The notes: generated by a model from the sequence alone, not told the origin. DNA of 64,000 nt from Bradyrhizobium iriomotense (GCF_018129405.1 NZ_JAFCLP010000008.1:124001-188000), one strand, 5' to 3'. Shown: positions 16,812 through 25,944, counted from the first letter of the stretch. Made by a program: numbers and translations.

Positions 16812-17993
16812 GAGGGCTTTGCACAGAGGTCTGGTCTGGCGCCCGGGAGCCGTAGTGGGCTTTTTTGATCCGAGTCCGCTGCAGTGAGCAGCATTGCGCT
16901 CATTTCATCCTCCATTATCCCCTGCTTTTTCAAGCGCAGGCGGACTGCTAGCGTGGAGCGGCCAAGGCGCCAGCCGCGCGACGCAGATTGTAGGCGCAGC
17001 AGGCGAGCACGATCAGCACCTGGTTGCGCTCGAAGGTGAAGAAGCGCAATCGGCGCAGGCCGTAGTGCTCCTTGAACACGGCGTAAGGACGCTCGACGGC
17101 TGAGCGCACTTTGGCGATCAGCTTGTTACGCCGCTTCTGCCGCGGTGGCAGTTCGGGATGATGCTTGTTGGGCCGACGCATCAATCGGTCCTTGATGCCG
17201 GCTTCTCTCAACCGTGCGTGCCGGGCATGCGTGTAATAGGCCTGGTCGCCGTAGACCGCTTTCTCATCGCCACAGAACAAGCGATCCGCCGGCTCGGTGT
17301 CGGTGATCGAAGCATCCGTCACATGGACGCGGCGAATGAGGGTGTGGCCTGCATCCACACCCGTGTGGACCTTGTAGCCGAACACGCTCTTCTTGCCCTT
17401 GCGGCCCCAGCGGGCATCGCGATCCGCTGACGGTTTGGGCGGCTTCTCCTCCGCATCCTTGCGCGGCTTGCGTGGCGGATTGGCTCGCGCCGGGATCAAC
17501 GAGGCGTCGACCAGCGTGCCCTGCTTGAGGATCAGCTTCTTGGCCTCCAACTGCCGATTGATCTCGGTAAAAATCTTCTCGATCAGCCCGTCCTTGGCGA
17601 GCTCCTGCCGGAACCGCCATAACGTGCTGTGATCCGGCGTCGGATCGTGCAGGCTCAGGCCAACAAAACGCCGGAACGACAATCGATCCGCAACCGCTGC
17701 TTCCAGGGCGGGATCAGACAGATTGTGCCATATCCCGGCGAGCTAGCAGCGCAGCAAGACTTCCGCCGGATAACTGCTGTTGCCGGCGCCAGCGCCGCCC
17801 CGCTTGCCAAGCAGCGATCGTAGCGGCGCCCAATCGACGACCGCTTCGACCTCATCCAGGATGCTGCTTCGCGGCGCATGAACCAGCCCGTCCGCCAAGC
17901 TCATCTGACCGACATTGCGCTCAACCATGGCTCCCCTCGCCAGAATCAGCCATGCTTTAGAGAATCACGCGGCCGCAATTGCGCAAAGCCCTC
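16812..17993 (-). mobile_element. IS5-family-like insertion sequence, 1182 bp
   Basis: Terminal inverted repeats GAGGGCTTTGCACA (16812-16825) and, at the right end, its near-perfect inverse (17980-17993) match at 13 of 14 positions. The element is bordered on both sides by the 5-base direct repeat ACAAG (16807-16811 and 17994-17998), the likely target duplication. It carries one transposase reading frame on the minus strand, now interrupted. Removing the element and one ACAAG rebuilds the palindrome CTCTCCC-ACAAG-GGGAGAG of the family C repeat, which supports the boundaries. Confidence 0.85.
16948..17928 (-). pseudogene. IS5-family transposase, broken by an in-frame TAG
   Basis: Read from ATG at 17928, the 326-codon frame contains an N-terminal DUF772-type domain (VERNVGQMSLADGLV... 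SSYPAEVLLRC), a TAG at 17743-17745, then continues in the same frame (LAGIWHNLSDPALEAAVADR...). It runs through the DDE catalytic domain: Asp in LVDASLIPARAN, Asp in VYGDQAYYTH and Glu in SAVERPYAVFKEHYG. Only the nonsense codon disrupts it. The C-terminal 244 residues could in principle restart at an internal TTG, but would lack the N-terminal domain. The element is probably no longer autonomous. Confidence 0.85.
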
Positions 17994-18047
17994 ACAAGGG
18001 GAGAGGGTGCAGCGAGATCGCGGCGCGATCATCGCAATACAAGCCGC

Positions 18048-18968
18048 CTAATTATTCGCGCTGGCGGAATCGTCCATCGCCTTGAAGGCTTCCTCCAGCT
18101 GCAGCGAGATCGGCACGTTCAGCCGTTCGCCTGTGGGCAGCCGTGCGATGAACCATTTGTTGTAGAGCGGGACGAGGTCGCGGTTGGAGCCGAGCTTGCG
18201 GAAGGCGCGCTCGACCACGGCCGAGAGCTGCGGCTCGCCCTTCTTGAACATGATGCCGTAGGGATCGTAGGACAGATAGTCGCCGGTGACGCGGAACTTG
18301 TCCTGCGCCTTGTGGCGCGCGATCAGGCCGAACAGCAGGATGTCGTCGGTCGCGAACGCGTCAGCCTTGCCGTCGGCGAGCATCTGGTACGACTGCTCGT
18401 GATCGGGCGAGGTGACGATGTTGAGGCCGAGCGAGAACTTCTTGTCGACCGCATGCATCGCCTGCTCGTTGGTGGTGCCCTTCGTCACCACCACGGTCTT
18501 GCCCTTCAGATCGGTGACGGCCGACACGCTGGAAGCTTTCGGCACCATCAGCTTGGTGCCGGCGACGAACATCAGGGGCGAGAAGGCGACGCGCTTGCCG
18601 CGCTCGGCGTTGGCGGTGGTCGAACCGCATTCCAGGTCGATCTTGTTATGCAGCACGGCATCGATGCGGTCGTCCGAGGTGACCTTGACGTAGTCGATTT
18701 TGAGATTGGGATCGTCGACCTCGACGCCGATCTCCTCGACGATGGCCTCGCACAGTTCGAGGCTGTAGCCGATCGGACGACCCGACTGGTCGAGGAAGGA
18801 GAACGGCGGCGAGCTCTCGCGATAGCCGAGCCGCACGGTATGCGCTGTCTTGATGGCCGACAGCGTCGGGCTAAGCCCTTCGCTGCCGCGCGTCTGCGCT
18901 GAGGCGCCGGTTGCCAGCAGACACGCTGCCAGCAACAGGCTGCCCGATATCGCCAATGAGCGGCGCAT
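18048..18968 (-). CDS. Amino-acid-type periplasmic substrate-binding protein (SBP_bac_3)
   Basis: The 306-residue protein has a signal peptide (ending ASA-Q near residue 25) and a family 3 solute-binding fold: TVRLGYRESSPPFSFLDQSGRPIGYSLEL, the ligand-contact segment DLECGSTTANAERGKRVAFSP and VVTKGTTNEQAM. It resembles glutamate/aspartate-binding proteins (GltI). No ABC permease or ATPase is adjacent. Instead it follows, 12 bases on, a DAACS-type symporter gene in the same direction, so it may serve that carrier or an ABC system encoded elsewhere. Confidence 0.88.
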   Translation of the reverse strand: MRRSLAISGSLLLAACLLATGASAQTRGSEGLSPTLSAIKTAHTVRLGYRESSPPFSFLDQSGRPIGYSLELCEAIVEEIGVEVDDPNLKIDYVKVTSDDRIDAVLHNKIDLECGSTTANAERGKRVAFSPLMFVAGTKLMVPKASSVSAVTDLKGKTVVVTKGTTNEQAMHAVDKKFSLGLNIVTSPDHEQSYQMLADGKADAFATDDILLFGLIARHKAQDKFRVTGDYLSYDPYGIMFKKGEPQLSAVVERAFRKLGSNRDLVPLYNKWFIARLPTGERLNVPISLQLEEAFKAMDDSASANN

Positions 18969-18980
18969 GATGCACCTCCG

Positions 18981-20276
18981 TCAATGGCCGGCCATCGCGG
19001 GCAATTCGCCGGGCACCATGTCCGGCGTTGCCACCTCGCCCGGCCCGAGCTCGTGCTCCGGCCCGAGCTCGCCTTCCCATTTCGCGACCACGGCGGTCGC
19101 CAGCGAGTTGCCGATCACGTTGGTGGCGCTGCGCCCCATGTCGAGAAAGGTGTCGATGCCCATGATCATCAAGAGGCCCGCCTCGGGAATGCCGAACTGC
19201 GACAGCGTCGAGGCGATCACGACGAGGGAGGCGCGCGGCACGCCGGCGACGCCCTTGGAGGTGATCATCAGGGTCGCGAGCATCGCGAGCTGCGTCGCGA
19301 GCGACATCTCGATGTGGTAGGTCTGCGCGATGAAGATGCTGGCGAAAGTGCAGTACATCATCGTGCCGTCGAGATTGAAGGAATAACCGAGCGGCAGCAC
19401 GAAGCTCGAGATCCGCGACGAGGCACCGAACCTGGTCAGCCCCTCCAGCGTCTTCGGGTAGGCCGCTTCCGAGCTCGCGGTCGAGAACGCGATCATCAGC
19501 GGCTCGCGGATCAGCTTCAGGAGATGGCTGTAGCGCGGCCCGATCACGAGGAAGCCGACGACCATCAGGATGACCCAGAGGATCGCGAGCGCGAGATAGA
19601 AACCGCCCATGAAGACGACGAGCTTCCACAGCACGCCGAGGCCGTTCTTGGCGACGGTTGCGGTGATGGCGGCCCACACCGCGAGCGGCGCGAACAGCAT
19701 CACATAGCTCGTCACCTTGAGCATGATGTGGGCGACGTCGTCGATCATCGCCAGGATCGGCTTCGACCGCTCCGGCATCGAGCCCATCGCCACCGAGAAG
19801 AACACGGCGAAGATCACGATCTGGAGGATCTCGTTCTGCGCCATCGCATCCGCGATCGAGGTCGGGATCAGATGGGTCAGAAATTTCTCGATCGAGAAGG
19901 CCGACACCGGCAGGCCGGTCGATTGCCCAGCCTGCGGCAGCGTGCCGGGGAAGTTCGCGCCGGGCTGAAGCAGATTGACCATGACGAGGCCGAGCAGCAG
20001 CGACACGAAGGAGGCGCTGACGAACCAGCCCATGGTCTTGGCGAAGATGCGCCCGAGCCGCGAACCGGTTCCCATATGCGCGATGCCGCCGACCAGCGTC
20101 GCGAACACCAACGGCGCAATGATCATCTTGATCAGGCGCAGGAACATCATGGCGATCAGGTTGATGGAGGAGGCCCAGTCGGCGCGCGTATCGGGCAGGA
20201 AGTTGTAGATCGCCGAGCCCATGACGATGCCCAGCACCATCGCGCCGAGGATGTATTGCGTAAACCTGTTCGACAT
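18981..20276 (-). CDS. Dicarboxylate/amino-acid:cation symporter (DAACS family)
   Basis: The 431-residue membrane carrier has the family's hallmark sequences: the serine-rich reentrant loop AFSTASSEAAYPKTLE, the substrate-gate region FVLPLGYSFNLDGTMMYCT and the MGRSATNVIGNSLATAVV helix. The region DTFLDMGRSATNV corresponds to the conserved TM8 segment. It imports C4-dicarboxylates or acidic amino acids with H+ or Na+. Whether it is DctA (dicarboxylates) or a GltP-like glutamate carrier cannot be fixed, but the neighbouring amino-acid binding protein favours an amino acid. Confidence 0.9.
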   Translation of the reverse strand: MSNRFTQYILGAMVLGIVMGSAIYNFLPDTRADWASSINLIAMMFLRLIKMIIAPLVFATLVGGIAHMGTGSRLGRIFAKTMGWFVSASFVSLLLGLVMVNLLQPGANFPGTLPQAGQSTGLPVSAFSIEKFLTHLIPTSIADAMAQNEILQIVIFAVFFSVAMGSMPERSKPILAMIDDVAHIMLKVTSYVMLFAPLAVWAAITATVAKNGLGVLWKLVVFMGGFYLALAILWVILMVVGFLVIGPRYSHLLKLIREPLMIAFSTASSEAAYPKTLEGLTRFGASSRISSFVLPLGYSFNLDGTMMYCTFASIFIAQTYHIEMSLATQLAMLATLMITSKGVAGVPRASLVVIASTLSQFGIPEAGLLMIMGIDTFLDMGRSATNVIGNSLATAVVAKWEGELGPEHELGPGEVATPDMVPGELPAMAGH

Positions 20277-20489
20277 TGAACGACCCCCACTAACACCGGC
20301 CGCTTCATGATGTCGCAGATATAACGATGACGCAACACGCTTGGCGCGTGATCGCGTTGGCCGGATGTTCCCGTTGTGAAACGATCCTGCGCGATCTAGC
20401 CTTCATGCAGCGCACAACGAACGCGGCTTGCACGTTTTCTTTGCGGCGGCTGCATCAATAATCGTCAAACAAACGAAGAGGGGAACGCC

Positions 20490-21497
20490 ATGAGCGGCAA
20501 CACCAATCATCAGATTCTGCTGGTGGAAAAGCCCAGCGGCAAGCTCGGTCCTGAACATTTCAAGATGATCGAGGGCGCGATGCCGGAGCCGAAGGACGGC
20601 GAGGCCTTGCTGCGCGTGCGTTACATCTCGCTCGACGCGGCCAACCGCGCCTGGATGCACGGCGCAACCTATCGCTCGGCCGTCGAAGCCAACAGCGTGA
20701 TGGCCGGCGGCGCCATCGCCGAGGTCATCAGCTCAAAGGCAACGGGGCTCGCGGCGGGCGACATCGTGTTCGGCGACACCGGCTGGCAGGAGTTTGCCGC
20801 AGTGCCGGCGAAGCATCTGACGAAGATGCCGAAGCTCGAGCCGATGACGCATCTGCTCAGCGTGTTCGGCATCGCCGGCCTCACCGCCTATTTCGGCCTG
20901 CTGGAGATCGGCAAGCCCAAGGAGGGCGAGACGGTCGTGGTCTCGGCGGCCGCGGGATCGGTCGGCTCGATCGTCGGACAGATCGCCAAGATCAAGGGGT
21001 GCCGTGTCATCGGCATCGCCGGCGGCGCCGACAAGTGCCACTGGCTGACCTCCGAGCTCGGCTTCGATGCCGCCGTCGACTACAAGGACGGCGCCGTGTT
21101 CAAGGCGTTGCGCGCGGCTGCGCCCAAAGGCATCGACGTCTATTTCGACAATGTCGGCGGCGACATTCTGGAAGCCTGCCTGCCGCAAATGAACAATTAC
21201 GGCCGCATCGCCTGCTGCGGCGCGATCTCGCAATATGACGGCGCGCCCTCCGCGCACGGCCCGCGCGGCGTGCCCGGGCTGATCGTGGTGAAGCGGCTCG
21301 TGATGCAGGGCTTCATCGTGATGGACTACATGAAGGACAGCCAGCGCGCGCTTGCCGATCTCCAGGCCTGGGTGAAATCCGGCAAGCTGAAGGTGCAAGA
21401 GGACATCATCGATGGCCTCGAGAACACGCCGAAGGCGCTGATCGGTTTGCTTGCCGGCGAGAACCGCGGCAAGCGCATGGTGAGGCTGACGACGTAG
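20490..21497 (+). CDS. NADP-dependent medium-chain reductase (CurA/leukotriene B4 12-HDH-like)
   Basis: The 335-residue zinc-free MDR enzyme has GDIVFGDTGWQEFA, the nucleotide-binding VVVSAAAGSVGSIVGQIAKIKGC, YFDNVGGDILEACLPQMNNYGRI and a C-terminal ALIGLLAGENRGKRMVRL. These match the YncB/CurA and prostaglandin reductase branch that reduces alpha,beta-unsaturated aldehydes and ketones with NADPH. The gene is monocistronic, with GAAGAGGGGAAC just upstream as ribosome-binding region. It probably detoxifies reactive carbonyls. Confidence 0.9.
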   Translation: MSGNTNHQILLVEKPSGKLGPEHFKMIEGAMPEPKDGEALLRVRYISLDAANRAWMHGATYRSAVEANSVMAGGAIAEVISSKATGLAAGDIVFGDTGWQEFAAVPAKHLTKMPKLEPMTHLLSVFGIAGLTAYFGLLEIGKPKEGETVVVSAAAGSVGSIVGQIAKIKGCRVIGIAGGADKCHWLTSELGFDAAVDYKDGAVFKALRAAAPKGIDVYFDNVGGDILEACLPQMNNYGRIACCGAISQYDGAPSAHGPRGVPGLIVVKRLVMQGFIVMDYMKDSQRALADLQAWVKSGKLKVQEDIIDGLENTPKALIGLLAGENRGKRMVRLTT

Positions 21498-21644
21498 ATA
21501 CGTAGCAATCGCATAAACATTATCTACTTGCGGTAGAGACCAAAGCGGCCAAAGATGCCGCTCGCGAGGCACTACTCGCGACGATTGCGCTTGCATACCT
21601 TTTCAAAATGGTCGGCGTTGCCGATCGGGCAGGAATTCACTCAG

Positions 21645-22475
21645 ATGTTCAACACGTTGAAACATGCATCCGCGCGTACCGCGTTGCTGGCGGCAGCGCT
21701 CTTCGCAACTGCAACAGGAGCCTTCGCGCAAGCGCCGACCGAGGCCCAGAAGAGCGCGATCCGGTCCGCATGCCGCTCGGACTTCATGGCGCATTGCTCG
21801 AGCGTGACGCCCGGCGGCGTCGAAGCGTATCAATGCCTCGCCAAGAACATGTCCAGCCTGTCGTCGGGATGCCAGGCCGCGGTTCGCGCGGTCGAGCCGG
21901 CGGCCGCGCCGAAGACCGAAGCGGCACCTGCCAAATCTGAGCCCGCCAAATCTGAACCTGCAAAGACGGAAGCTGCGCCCGCCGCCGAGCCGGCGGCCAA
22001 ACCGGCAGCGGCAGCCGCCCCGAAAGCGGCAGCGCCAAAGCAGCCGAGCCCTGCGCAGGTCTCCGCGATCAAGAGCGCCTGCCGCGGCGACTATCCCAAG
22101 GTTTGCGCCGGCGTGCCGCCGGGCGGCGCGCCCGCGCTCGAATGTCTGGAGAAGAACAAGGCGAAGGTGTCGGCGGGCTGCGCCAAGGCCGTGAATGCGG
22201 CTTTCGGCGGCGGTGCGGCAGCGGCCGCGCCTGCTGCTGGTGCTGCACCGGCTGCAGCCGCAGCGCCTGCCGCGGCACCGGCCGTGATCGTGCTGCGCCC
22301 ATTGCTGCCGCGCGAAGAGCTGTTCATCGTCCGGTCGGCCTGCGGCACCGACATTCGCACCATCTGTGCCGGCGTCGCGCCCGGCGGCGGCCGCATCATC
22401 CAGTGCATCTCCAACAATGCCGCCTCGCTGTCGCCCGCGTGCAAGGACGTGCTCGCCCCGTTCGCCGCACGCTAA
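21645..22475 (+). CDS. Secreted protein with three cysteine-rich repeats
   Basis: The 276-residue protein has a signal peptide (ending AFA-Q near residue 29) and three copies of a module with exact spacing C-x7-C-x12-C-x11-C. The copies start SACRSDF, SACRGDY and SACGTDI, each with a central TPGG/PPGG/APGG turn. The first and second modules are separated by an Ala/Pro/Lys-rich linker with KSEPAKSEPAKTE repeats, and the second and third by an Ala/Pro linker. The modules resemble Cys-rich GLG1-type repeats and should form two disulfides each in the periplasm. Function unknown. A hairpin terminator follows (22483-22512). Confidence 0.85.
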   Translation: MFNTLKHASARTALLAAALFATATGAFAQAPTEAQKSAIRSACRSDFMAHCSSVTPGGVEAYQCLAKNMSSLSSGCQAAVRAVEPAAAPKTEAAPAKSEPAKSEPAKTEAAPAAEPAAKPAAAAAPKAAAPKQPSPAQVSAIKSACRGDYPKVCAGVPPGGAPALECLEKNKAKVSAGCAKAVNAAFGGGAAAAAPAAGAAPAAAAAPAAAPAVIVLRPLLPREELFIVRSACGTDIRTICAGVAPGGGRIIQCISNNAASLSPACKDVLAPFAAR

Positions 22476-22482
22476 GGCGGGG

Positions 22483-22512
22483 CATGATCACGTGCCAGGG
22501 CGCGTGATCATG
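22483..22512 (+). terminator. Hairpin after the Cys-repeat gene
   Basis: CATGATCACG (22483-22492) pairs perfectly with CGTGATCATG (22503-22512) around a 10-base loop, 7 bases after the stop codon. There is no T run, so this is a terminator-like structure. The arms also occur in a common intergenic repeat type. Confidence 0.6.
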
Positions 22513-22595
22513 ACGAAGCGTCGCGCGAATGAATTTTCGCGCGGCTGCGACGACAAAACATCCGATTTCAATCACGACAAGACCGGGAGAAAGAC

Positions 22596-22811
22596 ATGCG
22601 TTCGTTGCTGCTGATCGCTTCCGCGCTCCTCGCCTTTGGGGCAACCATGACGTTCGAGGCCACCGACGCCAATGCGGTGGTGTGCGCCCGCGGCGTCTAT
22701 CGCGCCGGTTGCGCCGGGCCGAACGCAGCCGTCGTGGTCCGCAAGCCGGTTCCGGTGGTCCGCTGTACCCGGGTGCTGGTGAACGGCGTCTACGTGAAGC
22801 GCTGCGTCTGA
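22596..22811 (+). CDS. Very small secreted Cys-containing protein
   Basis: The 71-residue product has a signal peptide (ending ANA-V near residue 27) and a mature part of about 44 residues with four Cys (VVCARG, AGCAGP, VVRCTRV, KRCV) and three Val/Pro-rich strands. Small proteins of this kind are widespread in Bradyrhizobium. The start is preceded by CGGGAGAAAGAC, a strong ribosome-binding site. Function unknown. Confidence 0.75.
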   Translation: MRSLLLIASALLAFGATMTFEATDANAVVCARGVYRAGCAGPNAAVVVRKPVPVVRCTRVLVNGVYVKRCV

Positions 22812-22966
22812 CCCCTGGGTGGTCAATCCGGCCCGGTTTGGCTATGGTTCGTGCCTGAGCATTTTGGACACGCGTAAAACGCGGATCCGAAAGCGAGCTT
22901 TGGCGTGCCGGCCTTGCCGATAATTCCGCTGGCGCCGGACGTCGGAGCACATTAGTCTACCCCTAG

Positions 22967-22986
22967 ATAGTAAGTATACTGTCAAT
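22967..22986. promoter_or_regulatory. Candidate MarR operator upstream of the hydroxylase-ligase operon
   Basis: ATAGTAAGTATACTGTCAAT is palindromic at 14 of 20 positions and nearly identical over its right half to the site at 27261-27280. It ends two bases before the GGGAGG ribosome-binding site of the hydroxylase, so a bound repressor would block transcription or early elongation. Confidence 0.65.
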
Positions 22987-23000
22987 TAGGGAGGCAGACG

Positions 23001-24167
23001 TTGCGGATCGCCGTGATTGGCGGGGGGCCCGGCGGGCTCTACTTCGCCTATCTCTGGAAGAAGCGTCATCCCGAGGATCAAGTCGACCTGTTCGAACAGA
23101 ACCCGGCCGACGCGACCTGGGGCTTTGGCGTCGTGTTCTCCGATCAGGCCCTGGAGTTCCTGCGTGCCGACGACCCCGAGACGGTCGACGCGATCGCCCC
23201 GCATATGGAGAGCTGGGAGAACATCACGCTGAACCTGCATGGCGACAGCGTCGCCATCGACGGCGTCGGCTTCTCCTCGATCGGGCGGCTCGAGCTCCTG
23301 AGATTCCTGCAGCAGCGCGCGCTCGATGCCGGCGTCACGCCGCGCTTCGACACGCCGGTTCACGCGATCGACCAGCTCAACGGCCATGATCTCATCGTTG
23401 CCGCCGACGGACTGAACTCGCTGGTGCGCCGCGCCTATGAGGGCGATTTCGGCACCTCGCTGTCCTACTCCTCCAACAAATTCGTCTGGTACGGCACGTC
23501 CAAGCGCTTCGACACGCTGTCGCAGACCTTCGTGAAGACCGATCGTGGCGTCTTCAACGCCCATCACTACCGCTATTCGCCGACCATGAGCACCTTCCTG
23601 GTCGAATGCGATTACGCGACCTGGCAGGCCTATGGCTTCGCCTACAAGGACCTCGAGCAGTCCAAGGGCGTCTGCGAGGAGGTGTTTGCCGACACGCTCG
23701 GCGGCCATTGCCTCGTCTCCAACAAATCGGTCTGGCGCAATTTCCCCTGGGTCTGGAACGAGCACTGGTCGTTCAAGAACATGGTGCTGATCGGCGACGC
23801 CCTGCACTCGGCGCATTTCTCGATCGGCTCGGGTACGCGGCTTGCGATCGAGGACGCGATCGCGCTGGTCAAGGCGTTGGAATCGGACGCGCATCTGACC
23901 ACCGCGCTGCAGCGCTACCAGGCCGAACGCAAGCCGGTGGTGCAGAAGCTCATCAATGCGGCGCGCACCAGCGCATTCTGGTACGAGCACTTCGCCCAGC
24001 ACATGCAGCTCGATCTGATGGATTTCGCCTACAGCTACATCACCCGCTCCGGGCGTATCGACGATGCACGCCTGCGCCACATGTCGCCGGCCTTCATGGC
24101 GCGGTACGAGGCCGCAAAGAACGGTGCAGGCGGCGGCGGGGATGCGGACGGCGAGGTTACGGCATGA
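23001..24167 (+). CDS. FAD-dependent aromatic-CoA hydroxylase (salicylyl-CoA 5-hydroxylase-like)
   Basis: The 388-residue protein starts at TTG, with GGGAGG 7 bases upstream; no ATG fits the Rossmann N-terminus IAVIGGGPGGLYFAYLWKKR. It also has the flavin motif LIGDALHSAHFSIGSGTRLA and the segment FVWYGTSKRFDTLSQTF. This matches class A flavoprotein monooxygenases acting on CoA-activated aromatics: SdgC salicylyl-CoA 5-hydroxylase and the N-half of 2-aminobenzoyl-CoA monooxygenase/reductase. It lacks the C-terminal reductase half of the latter. It overlaps the CoA-ligase gene by 4 bases, so a ligase product is its probable substrate. The ring position and substrate are inferred from the gentisate genes nearby. 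Confidence 0.8.
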   Translation: MRIAVIGGGPGGLYFAYLWKKRHPEDQVDLFEQNPADATWGFGVVFSDQALEFLRADDPETVDAIAPHMESWENITLNLHGDSVAIDGVGFSSIGRLELLRFLQQRALDAGVTPRFDTPVHAIDQLNGHDLIVAADGLNSLVRRAYEGDFGTSLSYSSNKFVWYGTSKRFDTLSQTFVKTDRGVFNAHHYRYSPTMSTFLVECDYATWQAYGFAYKDLEQSKGVCEEVFADTLGGHCLVSNKSVWRNFPWVWNEHWSFKNMVLIGDALHSAHFSIGSGTRLAIEDAIALVKALESDAHLTTALQRYQAERKPVVQKLINAARTSAFWYEHFAQHMQLDLMDFAYSYITRSGRIDDARLRHMSPAFMARYEAAKNGAGGGGDADGEVTA

Positions 24168-25777
24168 GAAACGAGATTCGTGACCAAGTGCCCGCCGACA
24201 GCCCGGGCGCCTGCGAGATCGGCTTTGCCGTTCCGCAGATCTATAACGCGAGCCGCGTGCTGTTCGACAATCTGGCCCAGGGCCGCGGCGACAAGCTCGC
24301 CCTCATTGGCCCCGCGGGCACGCGCACCTATGCTGAGCTTTGCGCGGAGGCCTGCCAATGGGGCAACGGCTTTGCTTCGCTCGGCCTCACGCGCGGCGAC
24401 CGCGTGCTGCTATTCCTCGACGATACGCCGGCTTATCCCGCCGCCTTCTTCGGCGCGGTGCGCGCCGGCTTCGTGCCGCTGCTGATCAATACGCTGACGC
24501 CGCCGGACCTGCTGCAATTCTATCTCGCCGATTCCGGCGCTGCCGTTGCGGTGGCGGACGCCGAATTCTGTGCGCGCTTCAATACGGAGGCATGCAAGGA
24601 CACGAAGCTGCATACGCTGATCGTCGTCAATGGCGCGGTCGGTGAGCATGCCGCGCCTGCCGCGGTCGCGGCGACGAGCTGGCTCGCGCAATTCCCGACG
24701 GAGCTCACCGAAGCGGACACCGATCGCAACGAGATGGCGTTCTGGATGTATTCCTCTGGCTCCACCGGCCGGCCCAAGGGCATCGTGCATCTCCAGCACG
24801 ACATGGCCTATAGCGAGGTCGCCTTTGCCCGGAATGTGCTGAAGCTGACGCCGGATGACATCTGCTTCTCGGTGCCAAAAATCTTCTTCGCCTACGGCTT
24901 CGGCAACTCCGTCACCTTCCCGTTCTCGGCGGGAGCGGCGACGCTGCTGCTGCCCGGCCAGCCGAAGCCGGCGGCGATCTTCGCAGCGATCGAGCAGTTC
25001 AAGCCGACGGTCTTCTTCGGCCTGCCGACGCTCTATACCTCGCTGACCAAGGCCGAGGGCGCAGAGAAGACGAATTTCTCGTCGCTGCGCATGGCGCTCT
25101 CCGCCGCCGAAGTGCTCTCGGTAGAGGTCTTCAACGGCTGGAAGACGCTCACGGGGCTCGAGATCGTCGAAGGCCTCGGCTCGACCGAGGTGCTGCACAT
25201 CTATCTCTCCAACCGTCCCGAACAGAAGAAGCTCGGCGCCGCGGGCCTGCGCGTGCCCGGCTACGAGGTCGCGCTGCGCGACAAGGACGGGCGTGAGGTC
25301 GGCGACAACGAGGAAGGCATCTTGTGGGTACGCGGCGATTCCAACACACCGCTGTACTGGAACCGGCCGGACAAATCCGCCGAGACCATCCGCGAGGGCG
25401 GCTGGATCTACACCGGCGACCGCTTCGTCCGCGACGCCGACGGTTTTCACTTCTTCCGCGGCCGCGCCGATGATCTCATCAAGATCTCCGGCCAGTGGGT
25501 CTACCCGCTCGAGGTCGAGCTGTGCCTCGCCGACCACCCCGATATCCGCGAATGCGCCGTCTTCGCCGCCGAGCTGCCGGACCGGCGCATGACGCTGAAG
25601 GCCGTGGTGGTGATGAACAACCGCGCGGTGGACCAGGGCGAGGCGACGCGGAAGCTGCAGGATTATGTGAAGAGCAAGCTGCTGCCGTACAAATATCCGC
25701 GCGAGGTGATTTTTATCGACGAGCTGCCGAAGACGGGGACGGGGAAGATCGACCGGCAGGCGCTGTTGAGGATGTGA
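24164..25777 (+). CDS. Aromatic acid-CoA ligase (benzoate/salicylate-CoA ligase family)
   Basis: The 537-residue adenylate-forming enzyme has the P-loop YSSGSTGRPKGIVH, the A5 motif GLGSTEVLHIYLS, the A7/A8 region YTGDRFVRDADG-FHFFRGRADDLIKISGQWV and the catalytic Lys in PKTGTGKIDRQ. The order and the FAYGFGNSVTFPFSAGA stretch are typical of BadA-like benzoate-CoA ligases. It should convert an aromatic acid plus ATP and CoA to the aryl-CoA in the cytosol. The ATGA overlap with the hydroxylase couples the two steps. Benzoate, salicylate and anthranilate are all possible substrates. Confidence 0.88.
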   Translation: MRNEIRDQVPADSPGACEIGFAVPQIYNASRVLFDNLAQGRGDKLALIGPAGTRTYAELCAEACQWGNGFASLGLTRGDRVLLFLDDTPAYPAAFFGAVRAGFVPLLINTLTPPDLLQFYLADSGAAVAVADAEFCARFNTEACKDTKLHTLIVVNGAVGEHAAPAAVAATSWLAQFPTELTEADTDRNEMAFWMYSSGSTGRPKGIVHLQHDMAYSEVAFARNVLKLTPDDICFSVPKIFFAYGFGNSVTFPFSAGAATLLLPGQPKPAAIFAAIEQFKPTVFFGLPTLYTSLTKAEGAEKTNFSSLRMALSAAEVLSVEVFNGWKTLTGLEIVEGLGSTEVLHIYLSNRPEQKKLGAAGLRVPGYEVALRDKDGREVGDNEEGILWVRGDSNTPLYWNRPDKSAETIREGGWIYTGDRFVRDADGFHFFRGRADDLIKISGQWVYPLEVELCLADHPDIRECAVFAAELPDRRMTLKAVVVMNNRAVDQGEATRKLQDYVKSKLLPYKYPREVIFIDELPKTGTGKIDRQALLRM

Positions 25778-25803
25778 GGCGATAGTGCCGCCACACATTC
25801 GTT

Positions 25804-25944
25804 GTCGTCCCGGCCTAGCGCGCAACTGCGCGCGGGGGGCCGGGACCCATACGCCGCAGCAATAGTTGTGGCACGAGCTGGTCATTTCTAGCCTTCGCCC
25901 AACTAAGTTTTGTGGTTATGGGTCCCGGTCTTCGCCGGGACGAC
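25804..25944. repeat. Palindromic intergenic repeat (family A)
   Basis: Left arm GTCGTCCCGGCCTAGCGCGC... (from 25804) and right arm ...CCGGTCTTCGCCGGGACGAC (to 25944) close a long hairpin. It fills the gap between the ligase and the convergent marR. The left arm contains a CTAGCGCGCAACTGCGCGCG insertion also seen in the 53652 copy. Confidence 0.85.

Noticed and set aside
16568-16933. Small minus-strand frame reading MKKQGIMEDEMSAML...
   Set aside because: It runs through a palindromic repeat and into the IS end and the ATP-grasp gene; part of it is translated repeat sequence.
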